Assembly: GCA_964510375.1 (NCBI GenBank)
Contig: CAZEBR010000008.1
Span: forward strand, 1 to 48,356
Source: CAYLJV01 sp964510375
GTDB taxonomy: Archaea; Hadarchaeota; Hadarchaeia; Hadarchaeales; JAGGTB01
Length of the DNA: 48,356 bases
Direction: 5' to 3'
The notes below the pieces were generated by a model. The model was given only the letters and a program-made list of their open reading frames with translations. It ran no database searches and was not told where the DNA came from. Both the position numbers and the translations under genes were made by a program. Positions 33,888 to 42,226 of this stretch are shown here, in pieces; position 1 is the stretch's first letter; the number at the start of each line of letters is the position of its first letter.

Positions 33888-33924
33888 TTTTAGGTCTCCC
33901 CTAAAATTTTTAGGGCTTGCCTAA
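33888..33924. promoter_or_regulatory. Tandem DtxR-type operators
   Basis: Box 1 is TTTTAGGTCTCCCCTAAAA (33888-33906), a perfect 7-bp inverted repeat around 5 bases. Box 2 is TTAGGGCTTGCCTAA (33910-33924), a 5-bp inverted repeat around 5 bases. Both match the TTAGG-N5-CCTAA core used by DtxR/IdeR-type regulators. The centres are 20 bp apart, two helical turns, so two dimers could bind the same face. They overlap the position expected for the TATA box of the downstream DtxR gene, consistent with autorepression. Confidence 0.75.
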
Positions 33925-33945
33925 CAATTTTAGAAGAGGGTAGCT

Positions 33946-34374
33946 ATGAGTCTTACCAAAAACGAAAGTCGTTACTTGAAACTCATTTACAGAAAGCAGC
34001 ACGAGGAATCCGACAGAATCAAAACTACCAAGCTTGCGGATTATCTCCAAGTGAAACCGTCGACCGTTACCGAAGTGCTTCAAAACTTAGCAGAAAAAAA
34101 TTTCCTTGAATATACGAGTTACGAAGGTGTAAAATTGACTCAGAAGGGAATAGAAAAATCTGAAAACTTGCTGAGAAAACATCGAATACTAGAGGCTTTG
34201 TTCGTTAATTATCTGGGAATGAATCCGGAAGAGGCGTGTGATGAAGCATTAAATTTGGATTTTCACACCACAAACAAGCTGACCAACTCGATCTGTCGAT
34301 CACTCGACCACCCGACGACTTGTCCTTGCGGAAAAAGAATATTCAGAAACGAGAAGCGGAAGGAGGTAAAATGA
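33946..34374 (+). CDS. DtxR-family metal-dependent repressor
   Basis: The 142 residues have a winged helix-turn-helix (TTKLADYLQVKPSTVTEVLQNLAEKNFLEYTSYEGVKLTQKG), then the dimerisation and metal domain (LRKHRILEALFVNYLGMNPEEACDEALNLDFH) and a terminal HPTTCPCGKRIF. There is no SH3-like third domain. The usual E-A-C-x-L-E-H metal motif reads E-A-L-N-L-D-F-H, so the Cys is Leu and the Glu-His pair is altered, making metal preference uncertain. It is transcribed with the ABC transporter one base downstream and behind two DtxR boxes. Confidence 0.92.
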   Translation: MSLTKNESRYLKLIYRKQHEESDRIKTTKLADYLQVKPSTVTEVLQNLAEKNFLEYTSYEGVKLTQKGIEKSENLLRKHRILEALFVNYLGMNPEEACDEALNLDFHTTNKLTNSICRSLDHPTTCPCGKRIFRNEKRKEVK

Positions 34375-34375
34375 A

Positions 34376-35086
34376 ATGACTCAAGACGCGGAAAAAATTC
34401 TGGAGGTGCAAAATCTGAACGTTGAGTTCGACGGAAACGAGGTGCTAAAGGATATCAATTTTGAGGTCAACAAAGGAGAGGTTTTGGTAATCTTAGGTCC
34501 AAACGGGGCGGGAAAAACGACGCTTCTCAGAGCATTGCTTAAAAGAATACCCTGCACTGGAGAAATCACCTGGTATACCGAGGACGTAAACTATCTCCCC
34601 CCCCAAGAACTTTTCGAGAGAAAAGACATGCCCCCACTCAGCGTGGAAGAATTTTTCGAACTGAAAGGGGCCTCTCGAGAAGAAACGGTCGATATCTTAA
34701 ACAAGGTAGGACTTGACGCCTCGATATTAGAAAAGGGTTACGGGGAGCTCTCCACCGGCCAATTCCAAAGAATGACAATCGCTTGGGCCCTGGTTGACGA
34801 TCCCTCGGTATTGCTATTCGACGAGCCAACCGCAGGAATAGACCTCGGCGGGCAGGAAACCATCTACTCGCTCCTCCACGATTTTTGGAAGGAAAGAGAG
34901 CTGACGATCCTCCTCGTTACTCACGATTTGAGCATAGTCTGGGATCATGCCAACGATGTGCTGTGTCTGAACAAGGTAAAGGTGTGCTCGGGAATGCCGG
35001 AAAAAGTATTGACACCCGAAAAGCTCGAGGAGTTATACGGAGCGGGGATCGAATTCTACAAACACGATCACAGGAGGTCAACATGA
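34376..35086 (+). CDS. Metal ABC transporter ATP-binding protein (ZnuC/MntB type)
   Basis: The 236 residues have Walker A GPNGAGKTT, the signature LSTGQFQRM (a variant of LSGGQ), Walker B VLLFDEPTAGID and the switch histidine in LLVTHD. Coupling to a ZnuB-type permease and a DtxR regulator points to import of Mn, Zn or Fe. The Q-loop region has NYLPPQELFE. It overlaps the permease by four bases (ATGA). Confidence 0.92.
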   Translation: MTQDAEKILEVQNLNVEFDGNEVLKDINFEVNKGEVLVILGPNGAGKTTLLRALLKRIPCTGEITWYTEDVNYLPPQELFERKDMPPLSVEEFFELKGASREETVDILNKVGLDASILEKGYGELSTGQFQRMTIAWALVDDPSVLLFDEPTAGIDLGGQETIYSLLHDFWKERELTILLVTHDLSIVWDHANDVLCLNKVKVCSGMPEKVLTPEKLEELYGAGIEFYKHDHRRST

Positions 35087-35871
35087 AGTTCATCTTGGCC
35101 CTCGTAATGACCGCTTTCATAGGTGGAGCCGCAGGATACATCGGCTCGCTGATGGTCACAAAACGAATGGCGCTGACGGGAGGGGCCCTCGGACACCTGA
35201 CGCTACCCGGAGTGGCCTTGGGGTTAATCTACGGGTTCGACGTATCCATAGGAGCCTTCCTGTTCCTAATAATCGGAGTGATACTGATTTGGCTCTACGA
35301 GGCCGCCACAAAAATACCCATGGAAGCGCTCACGGCCGTGGTATTCTCGTCCTCTGTTTCCGTAGCGTTTCTCTTTCTGCCAAAGGAAGAGACCGTCCCC
35401 GCACTAATAGGTGATATCTCCCAGATATCGATTATTGCGACAGCCATAACTGTAGTTTTATCGCTGGGAGTCTTACTAATCACGAAAAAAATCTATCCTA
35501 AAATGCTCCTTTCGGAAATATCCGAGGATGTGGCAGAAGCCGAAGGCATAGATGTCGATAGATACAACTTAGTATATCTAATCGGCATCGCAATTATCAT
35601 AGCCCTCGGAGTCAGAGTCGTGGGAAGCCTTCTAACAGCGGCCCTAGTCGCTATCCCCGCAGTGACAAGCAGAAACCTCAGCGAAAATCACTTTCAATAC
35701 TCCCATGGAAGCCTCGTCCTGGGAGCAATCTCCAGCATAGTGGGGGTTTCCTTATATAAACTAATCGGTCCCTCGATAGGACCCCTCCAGATAGGGAGTC
35801 CCGGCCCTCTCATAATAATAACCAGCACCATCTTCTTTCTAATCTCGATGGTGGCTAAAAGATATTCTTAA
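35083..35871 (+). CDS. Metal ABC transporter permease (ZnuB/MntC type)
   Basis: The 262 residues are largely hydrophobic with about seven to eight membrane helices. The cytoplasmic coupling loop GALGHLTLPGVALGL (about residues 32-46) and LTAALVAIPAVTSRNLSEN (about 185) are ABC-3 family features. The ATG at 35083 follows GGAGGT by five bases. An earlier in-frame ATG at 34885 lies inside the ATPase gene and is not used. No substrate-binding protein gene follows, so it must be encoded elsewhere or be absent. Confidence 0.92.
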   Translation: MKFILALVMTAFIGGAAGYIGSLMVTKRMALTGGALGHLTLPGVALGLIYGFDVSIGAFLFLIIGVILIWLYEAATKIPMEALTAVVFSSSVSVAFLFLPKEETVPALIGDISQISIIATAITVVLSLGVLLITKKIYPKMLLSEISEDVAEAEGIDVDRYNLVYLIGIAIIIALGVRVVGSLLTAALVAIPAVTSRNLSENHFQYSHGSLVLGAISSIVGVSLYKLIGPSIGPLQIGSPGPLIIITSTIFFLISMVAKRYS

Positions 35872-35940
35872 AATTCCCGAGTAATCTACGTCCGACAAGT
35901 TATAGAAATTTGAGGAACAAAAGGAGAAGCGAGAGATAAA

Positions 35941-36258
35941 ATGGCTGTAGCCGAGATAACCATCGTCCCCATCGGAACTGACGATCCCTCTTTGAGCAAA
36001 TACGTGGCCAAAGCCCTAGACGAGCTTGAAAGTGCGGAAATAGAATATGAACTCACCCCCTCCGGAACTATCCTCGAAGGCGAAATCGGCGAAATACTTG
36101 AAATCACAGAGAAAATGCACGACAGCGTCTTCGACGAAAAGGTAGCCCGAGTGGTAACCACTCTGAGAATAGATGACAGAAGAGACAGACCACTGAGCAT
36201 GGAAGGAAAAAAGAAATCCGTAGAAGAGAAGCTCAATGAGGGCAAAGCAAGCGGATAA
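35941..36258 (+). CDS. MTH1187/UPF0045 family (thiamine-binding) protein
   Basis: The 105-residue ferredoxin-like alpha/beta protein has family patterns AEITIVPIGTDDPSLSKYVAKAL, YELTPSGTILEGEIGEIL and ARVVTTLRIDDRRDRPLSMEGK. Members (MTH1187, YqgV) are implicated in binding thiamine or its hydroxymethylpyrimidine precursor. It is a single gene, convergent with the HypA-ATPase pair. Confidence 0.85.
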   Translation: MAVAEITIVPIGTDDPSLSKYVAKALDELESAEIEYELTPSGTILEGEIGEILEITEKMHDSVFDEKVARVVTTLRIDDRRDRPLSMEGKKKSVEEKLNEGKASG

Positions 36259-36265
36259 TTACTCG

Positions 36266-36988
36266 TCAGACGGGGAGGACCTCAGCCAGATCCCGTGCAA
36301 ATTGGGATTTGAGCAGGCCGTCCCGATCACCTATTACATTTTCGATACCGGGATCGAACCTTACGGGGCCAAGATATGGAATTCCCAAATTCATGACATC
36401 TCCCTCGATGGAAGGTGAACTATCCGTCTTCATATTTTCTATCAACCCAGCAATCGGGATATCGAGCTCCTCCAACATTGAAACCAGCTTCCTGACGGTG
36501 CTCAAGGCTACCTTTGAGGGAATAGTAACTACCAGAAACTCGGATTCGGGCATCAACTGGATCGTGTCCAGGGTTTCGTTACCGATTCCGGGAGGCATAT
36601 CTACGATAAGATAATCTAGGGAACCCCATCTCGTGACGGAGAGAATTTCCCTAATGGCGTTTGAAATATCGCTTCCTCGCAGGGGCGACGGTCTGTCCCC
36701 GGAGTAGTAAACGGTCGACATGAACTTTATGTCTCCAACCTTGGGCGGGATTATCCCCTTCTTCTCCTCGGGAAAATCGTAGTTCTGCGCCCCCAGAATC
36801 ACGTGAGCGGACGGGCCGTGCAGATCGAGATCCAAAAGACCCACGTCGTATCCCTGCTCTTCGGAAGCAATCAACGCCGTCGTCGAAGCGATTAAGCTCT
36901 TTCCTACCCCGCCCTTTCCGCTTGCGACAGGGATCAACTCATTTACCCCATTCAGCCTTTTCTCGATTATATTGACTCTCGGGTCCAA
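36266..36988 (-). CDS. Mrp/MinD-family ATPase, probable HypB-like nickel insertion ATPase
   Basis: The 240 residues have the deviant Walker A ASGKGGVGKS, switch LLDLDLHGPSAH and VDMPPGIGNETLDT. It lacks the extra CxxC that many Fe-S carrier ATPases of this family use. It is four bases downstream of hypA. In Thermococcus, HypA works with just such a Mrp-type ATPase in place of the GTPase HypB to load nickel into [NiFe] hydrogenase. The pairing here, beside NikR, supports that role over Fe-S carriage. No hydrogenase gene is in the window. Confidence 0.82.
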   Translation of the reverse strand: MDPRVNIIEKRLNGVNELIPVASGKGGVGKSLIASTTALIASEEQGYDVGLLDLDLHGPSAHVILGAQNYDFPEEKKGIIPPKVGDIKFMSTVYYSGDRPSPLRGSDISNAIREILSVTRWGSLDYLIVDMPPGIGNETLDTIQLMPESEFLVVTIPSKVALSTVRKLVSMLEELDIPIAGLIENMKTDSSPSIEGDVMNLGIPYLGPVRFDPGIENVIGDRDGLLKSQFARDLAEVLPV

Positions 36989-36992
36989 ACTA

Positions 36993-37400
36993 TCACCTTT
37001 CCAGTTCTACCGAATCAAGCCAAACCCCGCGCCCCCTCACTATCTCGAAATCGGGGCTTCCACAGTCGGGACATCTGATATAGGTATGAGCCAAGTCCGG
37101 TATGAAATGAATAGACTCCGTTTCCTCTTCGCTAAGTTTTTCCACCGACTCGTCGAAATCCCATTCGTGACCGCACGCGTGGCACTTCAGTTTGGCGGTC
37201 TCGATTTCGATATTTATCTCGCTATTTTCCGCCAAGGTGTCCTCCGCAATATTCTCCAGAGCGTTTCTGAATATCTCCATGTCGACCTGTTGCAGGCTAC
37301 CTATCTTCACGTTAATTCCCTTTAGCTTCTCGGCATCTTCATCTTCAGCGACTTCAAGAGCGGTCGATATGACACCCTCCGCCAGAGCCCACTCGTGCAT
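36993..37400 (-). CDS. hypA: Nickel metallochaperone HypA
   Basis: The 135 residues begin MHEWALAEGV, with the nickel-binding N-terminal Met-His-Glu. Residues ETAKLKCHACGHEWDF and YIRCPDCGSPDFEIVRGRGVWLDSVEL form the zinc domain (two CxxC pairs). The linker between the pairs is longer than in bacterial HypA, as in thermococcal homologues. It delivers nickel to [NiFe] hydrogenase. GAGGT lies just before the ATG, and a TATA-like CTTAAATG lies about 45 bases upstream. Confidence 0.9.
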   Translation of the reverse strand: MHEWALAEGVISTALEVAEDEDAEKLKGINVKIGSLQQVDMEIFRNALENIAEDTLAENSEINIEIETAKLKCHACGHEWDFDESVEKLSEEETESIHFIPDLAHTYIRCPDCGSPDFEIVRGRGVWLDSVELER

Positions 37401-37594
37401 GTTAACCTCACTTCACTACATGGCAATATTTCTCTAAAAGTTTCCCATTTAAGGTTCGATTCGTAACACGGAGAGGCCCTCCTAAAAATCGGGGGGGGAT
37501 CCAAAATTCCGACATATAGAAGTCGAAGACAGTAAAATGGAATATCTTACGAAAATTTGTTAACGATAGTTTCATAGACTTACTTGGAAAAAAT

Positions 37595-38005
37595 ATGTCC
37601 GAAAAACTGAGCCGAGTAAGCTTTACGATACCGGAAAATATGCTCGAAGAACTCGATGAAGCAATGAAAGATCAGGACTACTCCAGCCGTTCGGAGGCCG
37701 TGAGAGACGCCCTCAGGGACTTCATTTCGGACTACCAATGGAGAAGGAAACTCAAGGGCGCGCAGAGAGGAACTATAGTCATATTGTACGACCACGATGT
37801 GAGGGGTCTCACGGACAAGCTGCTCGACATACAGCACATGTACAGAGACCTCATAACCACGAGTCAACACCTCCACGAGACCGAGCACGAATGTCTGGAA
37901 ACGATCATCGTAAGCGGGCCGGGCGAAAAAATTCGCGAATTGGTCGATAACTTAAAGTCACTGAAAGGAGTCAAACAGGTCGAACTGGCAACTGTTGGGC
38001 GATGA
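37595..38005 (+). CDS. nikR: Nickel-responsive regulator NikR
   Basis: The 136 residues have a ribbon-helix-helix domain (SRVSFTIPENMLEELDEAM...SSRSEAVRDALRDF) and an ACT-like metal domain with the high-affinity nickel ligands H81, H92, H94 and C100, in the same order and spacing as E. coli H76/H87/H89/C95. It is divergent from hypA across 194 bases. No clear paired NikR operator was found there, although one half-like GTAACAC lies near 37464. Confidence 0.94.
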   Translation: MSEKLSRVSFTIPENMLEELDEAMKDQDYSSRSEAVRDALRDFISDYQWRRKLKGAQRGTIVILYDHDVRGLTDKLLDIQHMYRDLITTSQHLHETEHECLETIIVSGPGEKIRELVDNLKSLKGVKQVELATVGR

Positions 38006-38008
38006 AAA

Positions 38009-38587
38009 TTGTACGACTTCCTGAAAAAAATCAACGATCTTAAACGGACCCCCCGGATGGGTTGGCTTGAGAGCGGAATCGATCTCAACGAAGCCGAAGA
38101 CGTGGCCCAGCATACCTTCGAGACATCGACAATCGCACTAGTCATATTAGATTCGACTGAACAAAAATTGGACGACGAAAAGACCTTGCGAATGGCCCTG
38201 ATACACGACTGGGCGGAATCCGTCACGGGAGATTTATCAAAGGAAATGACGGAGCAAATCGGAACTCAGGCAAAGAAGGAAATAGAGGAAAAAGCTCTGG
38301 AGGCTCTTTTGGAGCATGTTAGTCAAATTCGAAGACGGAACGAGTACTCGGAAATTTTAAAGGAATACAACCGAGGAAAGACCCTGGAAGCCAAACTCGT
38401 GAAGGCCGCCGACAAAATTTCCATCCTTATGGAAGCAAATAAGATTGCAAAGCCGGAAAAAAATTCGGAAAAATTAGAAAAAATATGGAAAAAGACGAGG
38501 GAAAAGTTAGTTCCCTTCGTCGAAGATTTTCCGGTCTTGGAAGATTTACTTCAAGACCTTGACGCGGACTCTGTCTTTGCTCGGTGA
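38009..38587 (+). CDS. HD-domain hydrolase (YfbR/HDDC2-like)
   Basis: The 192 residues have histidine and aspartate ligands in AEDVAQHTFE (about residue 35), ALIHDWAES (HD pair, about 70) and a late aspartate in KAADKISIL. This is the layout of the 5'-deoxynucleotidase-like HD family. The start is a TTG at 38009, four bases after the nikR stop, chosen because it begins the family N-terminus (YDFLKKINDLKRTPRMGW). A nickel role is not implied, and cotranscription with nikR may be incidental. Confidence 0.82.
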   Translation: MYDFLKKINDLKRTPRMGWLESGIDLNEAEDVAQHTFETSTIALVILDSTEQKLDDEKTLRMALIHDWAESVTGDLSKEMTEQIGTQAKKEIEEKALEALLEHVSQIRRRNEYSEILKEYNRGKTLEAKLVKAADKISILMEANKIAKPEKNSEKLEKIWKKTREKLVPFVEDFPVLEDLLQDLDADSVFAR

Positions 38588-38596
38588 ATTTTCCTC

Positions 38597-40624
38597 TCAG
38601 AAGTCAATTTCTTGCGGACCTTCGTAGCCAGTCTTTTCGGCAAGTTCTCCGAGACATTGCGGGTTGCTCGCAGTCGTCATGTCACCCAACTCCTCGTCCT
38701 TTACGAGGGATTTGAGGAATCTTCGGATTACCTTTCCACTTTCGGTTCTCGGGACATCGGACACGAAGTACACGACTCCTGGCGTCGCAACCGGGCCAAC
38801 GTCCTCTCTGACCTTGCTTACGATCTTCTTCTCAAGCTCTTCTCTCTGACTCTCAACATCTATACCCTCTTTGGTGATCGCGAACACGGCCGGAACCTCA
38901 CCTTTAACCTCGTGGGGTTCTCCAACGACCGCAACTTCCACAATCTCGTCGAGTTCGCTGATTGCATCTTCGATCTCGGCGCTTCCTAGCCTGTGACCGG
39001 AAACCTCTAGCACGTCGTCTATCCTACCGGTGATCTCTATGAGCGGCTGACCATCTATCTCCATGTCAATCTTTCGTCCTCCGTCTCCGGAGAAGTATAT
39101 CTCGTCTCCGTACTCGGTCCAATATTCTGCCTCGTACTTCTCGGGGGCCTGGTAGACTCCTCTGAGCATACCGATACCAAAGGGATGTTTCTGAACTACC
39201 TTTCCGCTGTCGCCTGGTTCGGTCGGTTCACCCGTAGCGTCCAAAACATCGTAGGTAATGCCGGGTAACGGTGCTCCGGCTACGCCGGGCACGAACGGAC
39301 CTATTCCGGGCAACGAGGTAAGCAGTATTCCACCGGTTTCAGTCTGCCAGTATGTGTCAACTATGGGACATCTTCCACCGCCGACTTTTTCGAAGTACCA
39401 GAGCCACGTATCTGGATCTATAGGTTCGCCGACCGATCCCATGAGTCTCAGGGTGCTCAGGTCGTGATCCTCGATCCATTCATCACCCTTCTGTCTCAGG
39501 GCCCTCATGGCGGTAGGGGCAGTATAGAACTGATTGACCCCGTACTTTTCTATAATTCTCCACCATCTATCGGGTTCGGGGTAGTATGGTGAACCCTCGT
39601 ACCAAAGGGTGGTTACACCGTTCAAAAGAGGACCGTAAAGGGTGTAGCTGTGACCGGTAATCCAGCCAATGTCGGCAGTCGAGAAGAAAATATCACCGTC
39701 ATGTAAATCAAATACCCACTTGCTCGTCAATGCGGTCTGTGCTGTGTATCCACCAACGGAATGCTTTATTCCCTTGGGCTTCCCTGTCGTTCCCGAGGTA
39801 TAGAGTAGGAATCCAGTATCCTCAGAATTCCTGGGCTCAGGCTCGGCGTAAGAATCGGCGTCTTCGGTTATATCGCTGTAGAAGTGATCTCTGCCTTCCT
39901 CCATCGGAGGATTGCTTCCAGCGCGGTCGACGACCACGCAATTGTCCACATCCAGCTCGTCGAGCACATCATTGATCTTTTCCTTCAGAGTTGTCACTTT
40001 GCCGCCTCTGTAGAATCCGTCAGCGGTAATTAAAATATCGGAATCGGCATCTTCCATTCTGTCCTTCACAGCATCCGGACTGAACGCCGTGTAGACGATG
40101 GAGTGCCAGGCACCGATCCTCTGACAGGCGAGTGCGGCGACCGCAGTCTCGGGTATCATGGGCATCCAAAAAGTGACTGCATCATCCTTTTCGACGCCCA
40201 ACTCTTTCAAAGCATTGGCGAACTTGTTGACTTCCCTGTAAAGATCCTGATAGGTCAAAACTCGCTCGTGTTCTTCCGTGGGCTCAGGCTCCCATATAAT
40301 GGCCGCCTGATTCCTCCTTTCCTTCAAATGGCGGTCGAGACAGTTGTAAGCTAGGTTGGTCTTGCCTCCGACAAACAACTTGTAATAGGGAGGTTCCCAC
40401 TCTTCGACTTCGTCCCATTCTTCGAACCAGTCTATCGCTTCCCTTGCCTGCTCGGCCCAGAATTCCTGGGGGTTTTCTCGTGCTTTGCTGTAGACCTCCG
40501 GATCGCTTAGCCAAGCTTTTTCCTTCATTGCCTCACTAGGCCCGTCACTGTTCTCTCTTTCAGAGCCTTCTTCGACCCATTGCTTTCCCGCGTCGTCCAA
40601 GTGACTTCCAACGTTTTCAGTCAT
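38597..40624 (-). CDS. acs: Acetyl-CoA synthetase (AMP-forming)
   Basis: The 675 residues have the adenylation core LLYTSGTTGKPKGIKHS, DTYWQTETGG (A5), YFSGDG (A7), ITGRIDDVLEVSGHRLGSAEIE (A8) and PRTESGKVIRR with the catalytic, acetylation-target lysine K631 (A10). It activates acetate to acetyl-CoA through acetyl-AMP and can feed acetyl-CoA to the mevalonate genes. An acidic N-terminal extension of about 30 residues precedes the family start. A strong GGAG ribosome-binding site and a palindromic operator lie upstream. Confidence 0.95.
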   Translation of the reverse strand: MTENVGSHLDDAGKQWVEEGSERENSDGPSEAMKEKAWLSDPEVYSKARENPQEFWAEQAREAIDWFEEWDEVEEWEPPYYKLFVGGKTNLAYNCLDRHLKERRNQAAIIWEPEPTEEHERVLTYQDLYREVNKFANALKELGVEKDDAVTFWMPMIPETAVAALACQRIGAWHSIVYTAFSPDAVKDRMEDADSDILITADGFYRGGKVTTLKEKINDVLDELDVDNCVVVDRAGSNPPMEEGRDHFYSDITEDADSYAEPEPRNSEDTGFLLYTSGTTGKPKGIKHSVGGYTAQTALTSKWVFDLHDGDIFFSTADIGWITGHSYTLYGPLLNGVTTLWYEGSPYYPEPDRWWRIIEKYGVNQFYTAPTAMRALRQKGDEWIEDHDLSTLRLMGSVGEPIDPDTWLWYFEKVGGGRCPIVDTYWQTETGGILLTSLPGIGPFVPGVAGAPLPGITYDVLDATGEPTEPGDSGKVVQKHPFGIGMLRGVYQAPEKYEAEYWTEYGDEIYFSGDGGRKIDMEIDGQPLIEITGRIDDVLEVSGHRLGSAEIEDAISELDEIVEVAVVGEPHEVKGEVPAVFAITKEGIDVESQREELEKKIVSKVREDVGPVATPGVVYFVSDVPRTESGKVIRRFLKSLVKDEELGDMTTASNPQCLGELAEKTGYEGPQEIDF

Positions 40625-40650
40625 TTTTTCTCACTCTCCTTTATGTTCAT

Positions 40651-40677
40651 ATAGGCAAAATCTTGCCTATTTATACA
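40651..40677 (-). promoter_or_regulatory. acs promoter with palindromic operator
   Basis: On the minus strand TGTATAAATAG (to about 40677) is a clear TATA box. It runs into the inverted repeat ATAGGCAA-AATC-TTGCCTAT (40651-40670, perfect 8-bp arms). The predicted start is near 40646, so a protein bound here would block transcription of acs. One arm shares CTTGCCTA with DtxR-like box 2 at 33910-33924, which may be coincidence. Confidence 0.7.
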
Positions 40678-40759
40678 TTTAGGTAACCAAGTATCTTTTT
40701 AACAATTTTGGCGAGGGGGTCATCAAAAATTAATAGAAAAAAATAAGATTGAATAAATA

Positions 40760-41149
40760 TTAATCATCTTCTTTCCGATCATCTTCATCACCTATTAAAC
40801 TATCCAAATCTCTATCTTTCAGCATATCTTTAATATCATCCTCTGATATGTCTTCACTGGAATGAATCTCCTTTTCTTCCTCATTTTTGTCTTTAAGAGA
40901 AATTAATTTTCCCGAGAACACAGTAAAGGAAAATAAGATTAAACAGAGGAAAAGAGGACCGAGAGATAGTATATAAGAAATAAAAAATGAAGTCAAAACA
41001 ATTACCAGGCCCAGAGCCGAAGCGTTCCTAAAAAACTCCAATTTATCCTCATGAGAAAAGAATCTCCCGCCGATATCCCGGAACAACAAAGCTTCAATCC
41101 CAAAAGCTGGAGACCCGGCTAAAACCAACCAAAATAGGTATAACTCCAT
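40760..41149 (-). CDS. Small membrane protein of unknown function
   Basis: The 129 residues have three likely membrane helices, about 2-20, 44-62 and 62-84, followed by a strongly acidic, soluble tail (SSEDISEDDIKDMLKDRDLDSLIGDEDDRKEDD). No family is recognised. It is divergent from endonuclease III with only 17 bases between the two starts, and lies beyond the acs promoter. Confidence 0.55.
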   Translation of the reverse strand: MELYLFWLVLAGSPAFGIEALLFRDIGGRFFSHEDKLEFFRNASALGLVIVLTSFFISYILSLGPLFLCLILFSFTVFSGKLISLKDKNEEEKEIHSSEDISEDDIKDMLKDRDLDSLIGDEDDRKEDD

Positions 41150-41166
41150 CGCATACCCCTAAGTAA

Positions 41167-41847
41167 ATGATGAACGATTCGTTTAAGAATAACTCAGAGC
41201 GGGAGAGAAAAGCGGAGCAGATTGTGAATATCTTGGAGTCAGAATTCGAAGTGGACGTTCACGGCGAGGGCTCTGCGTTTCTGACCCTCGTAAGAACTAT
41301 CCTCTCACAAAACACAAACAGAAAAAATACGAAAAAGGCCTTCGAAAATTTAGTATCGGAAATTCGCAAGCCCTCGGAATTCGCAAAGGCTGACCGAGAG
41401 GATATCGTAGAACTAATCAGGCCCGCCGGGCTGTACAAGAACAAGTCCAAAAGCATAAAGAAAATATCGGAACTGGTAACCGAAGAGTCCGAAAAAGAAC
41501 TCGATAAAATTCTCCAAAAGAGTCCGGAGGAAGCGAGGGAAGAACTTCTAACCCTGCCGGGAGTAGGACCAAAGACCGCCGACTGCGTGCTGTTATTCTC
41601 AGGAGGGCGGGACGTTCTCCCGGTCGACACCCACATAGCGAGAATATCGAAAAGGCTCGGGTTCGCGAACGAAGATGACGGGCCGGAAGAAGTCAAGGAC
41701 AAGCTGGAACCCTTTTTACCCGAGGGAAAGAGGGGAGAAGCCCACCTGCTCCTAATAGAACTGGGTAGAAATTATTGCACGGCAAGAAATCCGGACTGTA
41801 TCGACTGTCCACTCGAAGATATATGTCCCAAAATAGGCTTAGATTGA
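41167..41847 (+). CDS. nth: Endonuclease III (DNA glycosylase/AP lyase)
   Basis: The 226 residues show the helix-hairpin-helix LPGVGPKTADCV with catalytic K136, and D154 in LPVDTHIAR. A C-terminal 4Fe-4S loop reads C-x6-C-x2-C-x5-C (CTARNPDCIDCPLEDIC). It removes oxidised pyrimidines and nicks the strand. Two adjacent ATG codons begin the frame, and either may be used. Confidence 0.94.
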   Translation: MMNDSFKNNSERERKAEQIVNILESEFEVDVHGEGSAFLTLVRTILSQNTNRKNTKKAFENLVSEIRKPSEFAKADREDIVELIRPAGLYKNKSKSIKKISELVTEESEKELDKILQKSPEEAREELLTLPGVGPKTADCVLLFSGGRDVLPVDTHIARISKRLGFANEDDGPEEVKDKLEPFLPEGKRGEAHLLLIELGRNYCTARNPDCIDCPLEDICPKIGLD

Positions 41848-41850
41848 TGC

Positions 41851-42186
41851 CTAACTCGATTCGAGAAGTTCTTGAATGTTTTTGGCAAGGGCGTGATAAC
41901 ACATGTCCACATCCGCCTTTCCCGTGACGATATTCAAAACGTAATCGTAACACGAACAGTGAGTCTTTACTACTTCGTATTCATCTTCCCTTCCCTGAAC
42001 GTACCATCGGCCATCCTCCCGTCTAACGCCGTCATTTTTCACAACATCTATCGCCCTCTTACCTCTTCCTCCATACAGATCCTCTATCCGCTCCTCCAAG
42101 TTACCGTTCAACTCGCTCGATGATTCGAGGTCCTCGAAAAGCTTTCTTTTCTTTTTCTCAAAGTCTTCGTCGGACAGCCTAATCAC
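41851..42186 (-). CDS. Small SWIM zinc-finger protein
   Basis: A C-x-C...C-x-H SWIM motif is seen in HCSCYDYVL...DVDMCYHALAKNI near the C-terminus. The N-terminal part is charged and helical (LSDEDFEKKKRKLFEDL), followed by GRGKRAIDVVKNDGVRREDGRWYVQG. The frame is open to 42282, but that would run across the start of ksgA. The GTG at 42184-42186 (MIRLSDEDF) gives 111 residues and clears it. SWIM proteins often bind DNA or partner with recombinases; in archaea the role of these short ones is unclear. Confidence 0.72.
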   Translation of the reverse strand: MIRLSDEDFEKKKRKLFEDLESSSELNGNLEERIEDLYGGRGKRAIDVVKNDGVRREDGRWYVQGREDEYEVVKTHCSCYDYVLNIVTGKADVDMCYHALAKNIQELLESS

Positions 42187-42226
42187 CAATACACTATTTG
42201 TTTGTAAATGATAGATAAATGGAAAC

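Noticed and set aside
34885..35082. Upstream ATG extending the permease by 66 residues
   Set aside because: The extension lies within the ATPase gene in another frame and is not membrane-like. GGAGGT before ATG 35083 marks the real start.
37401..37594. A NikR operator between hypA and nikR
   Set aside because: Only one half-like GTAACAC was found, with no matching second half at a reasonable distance.
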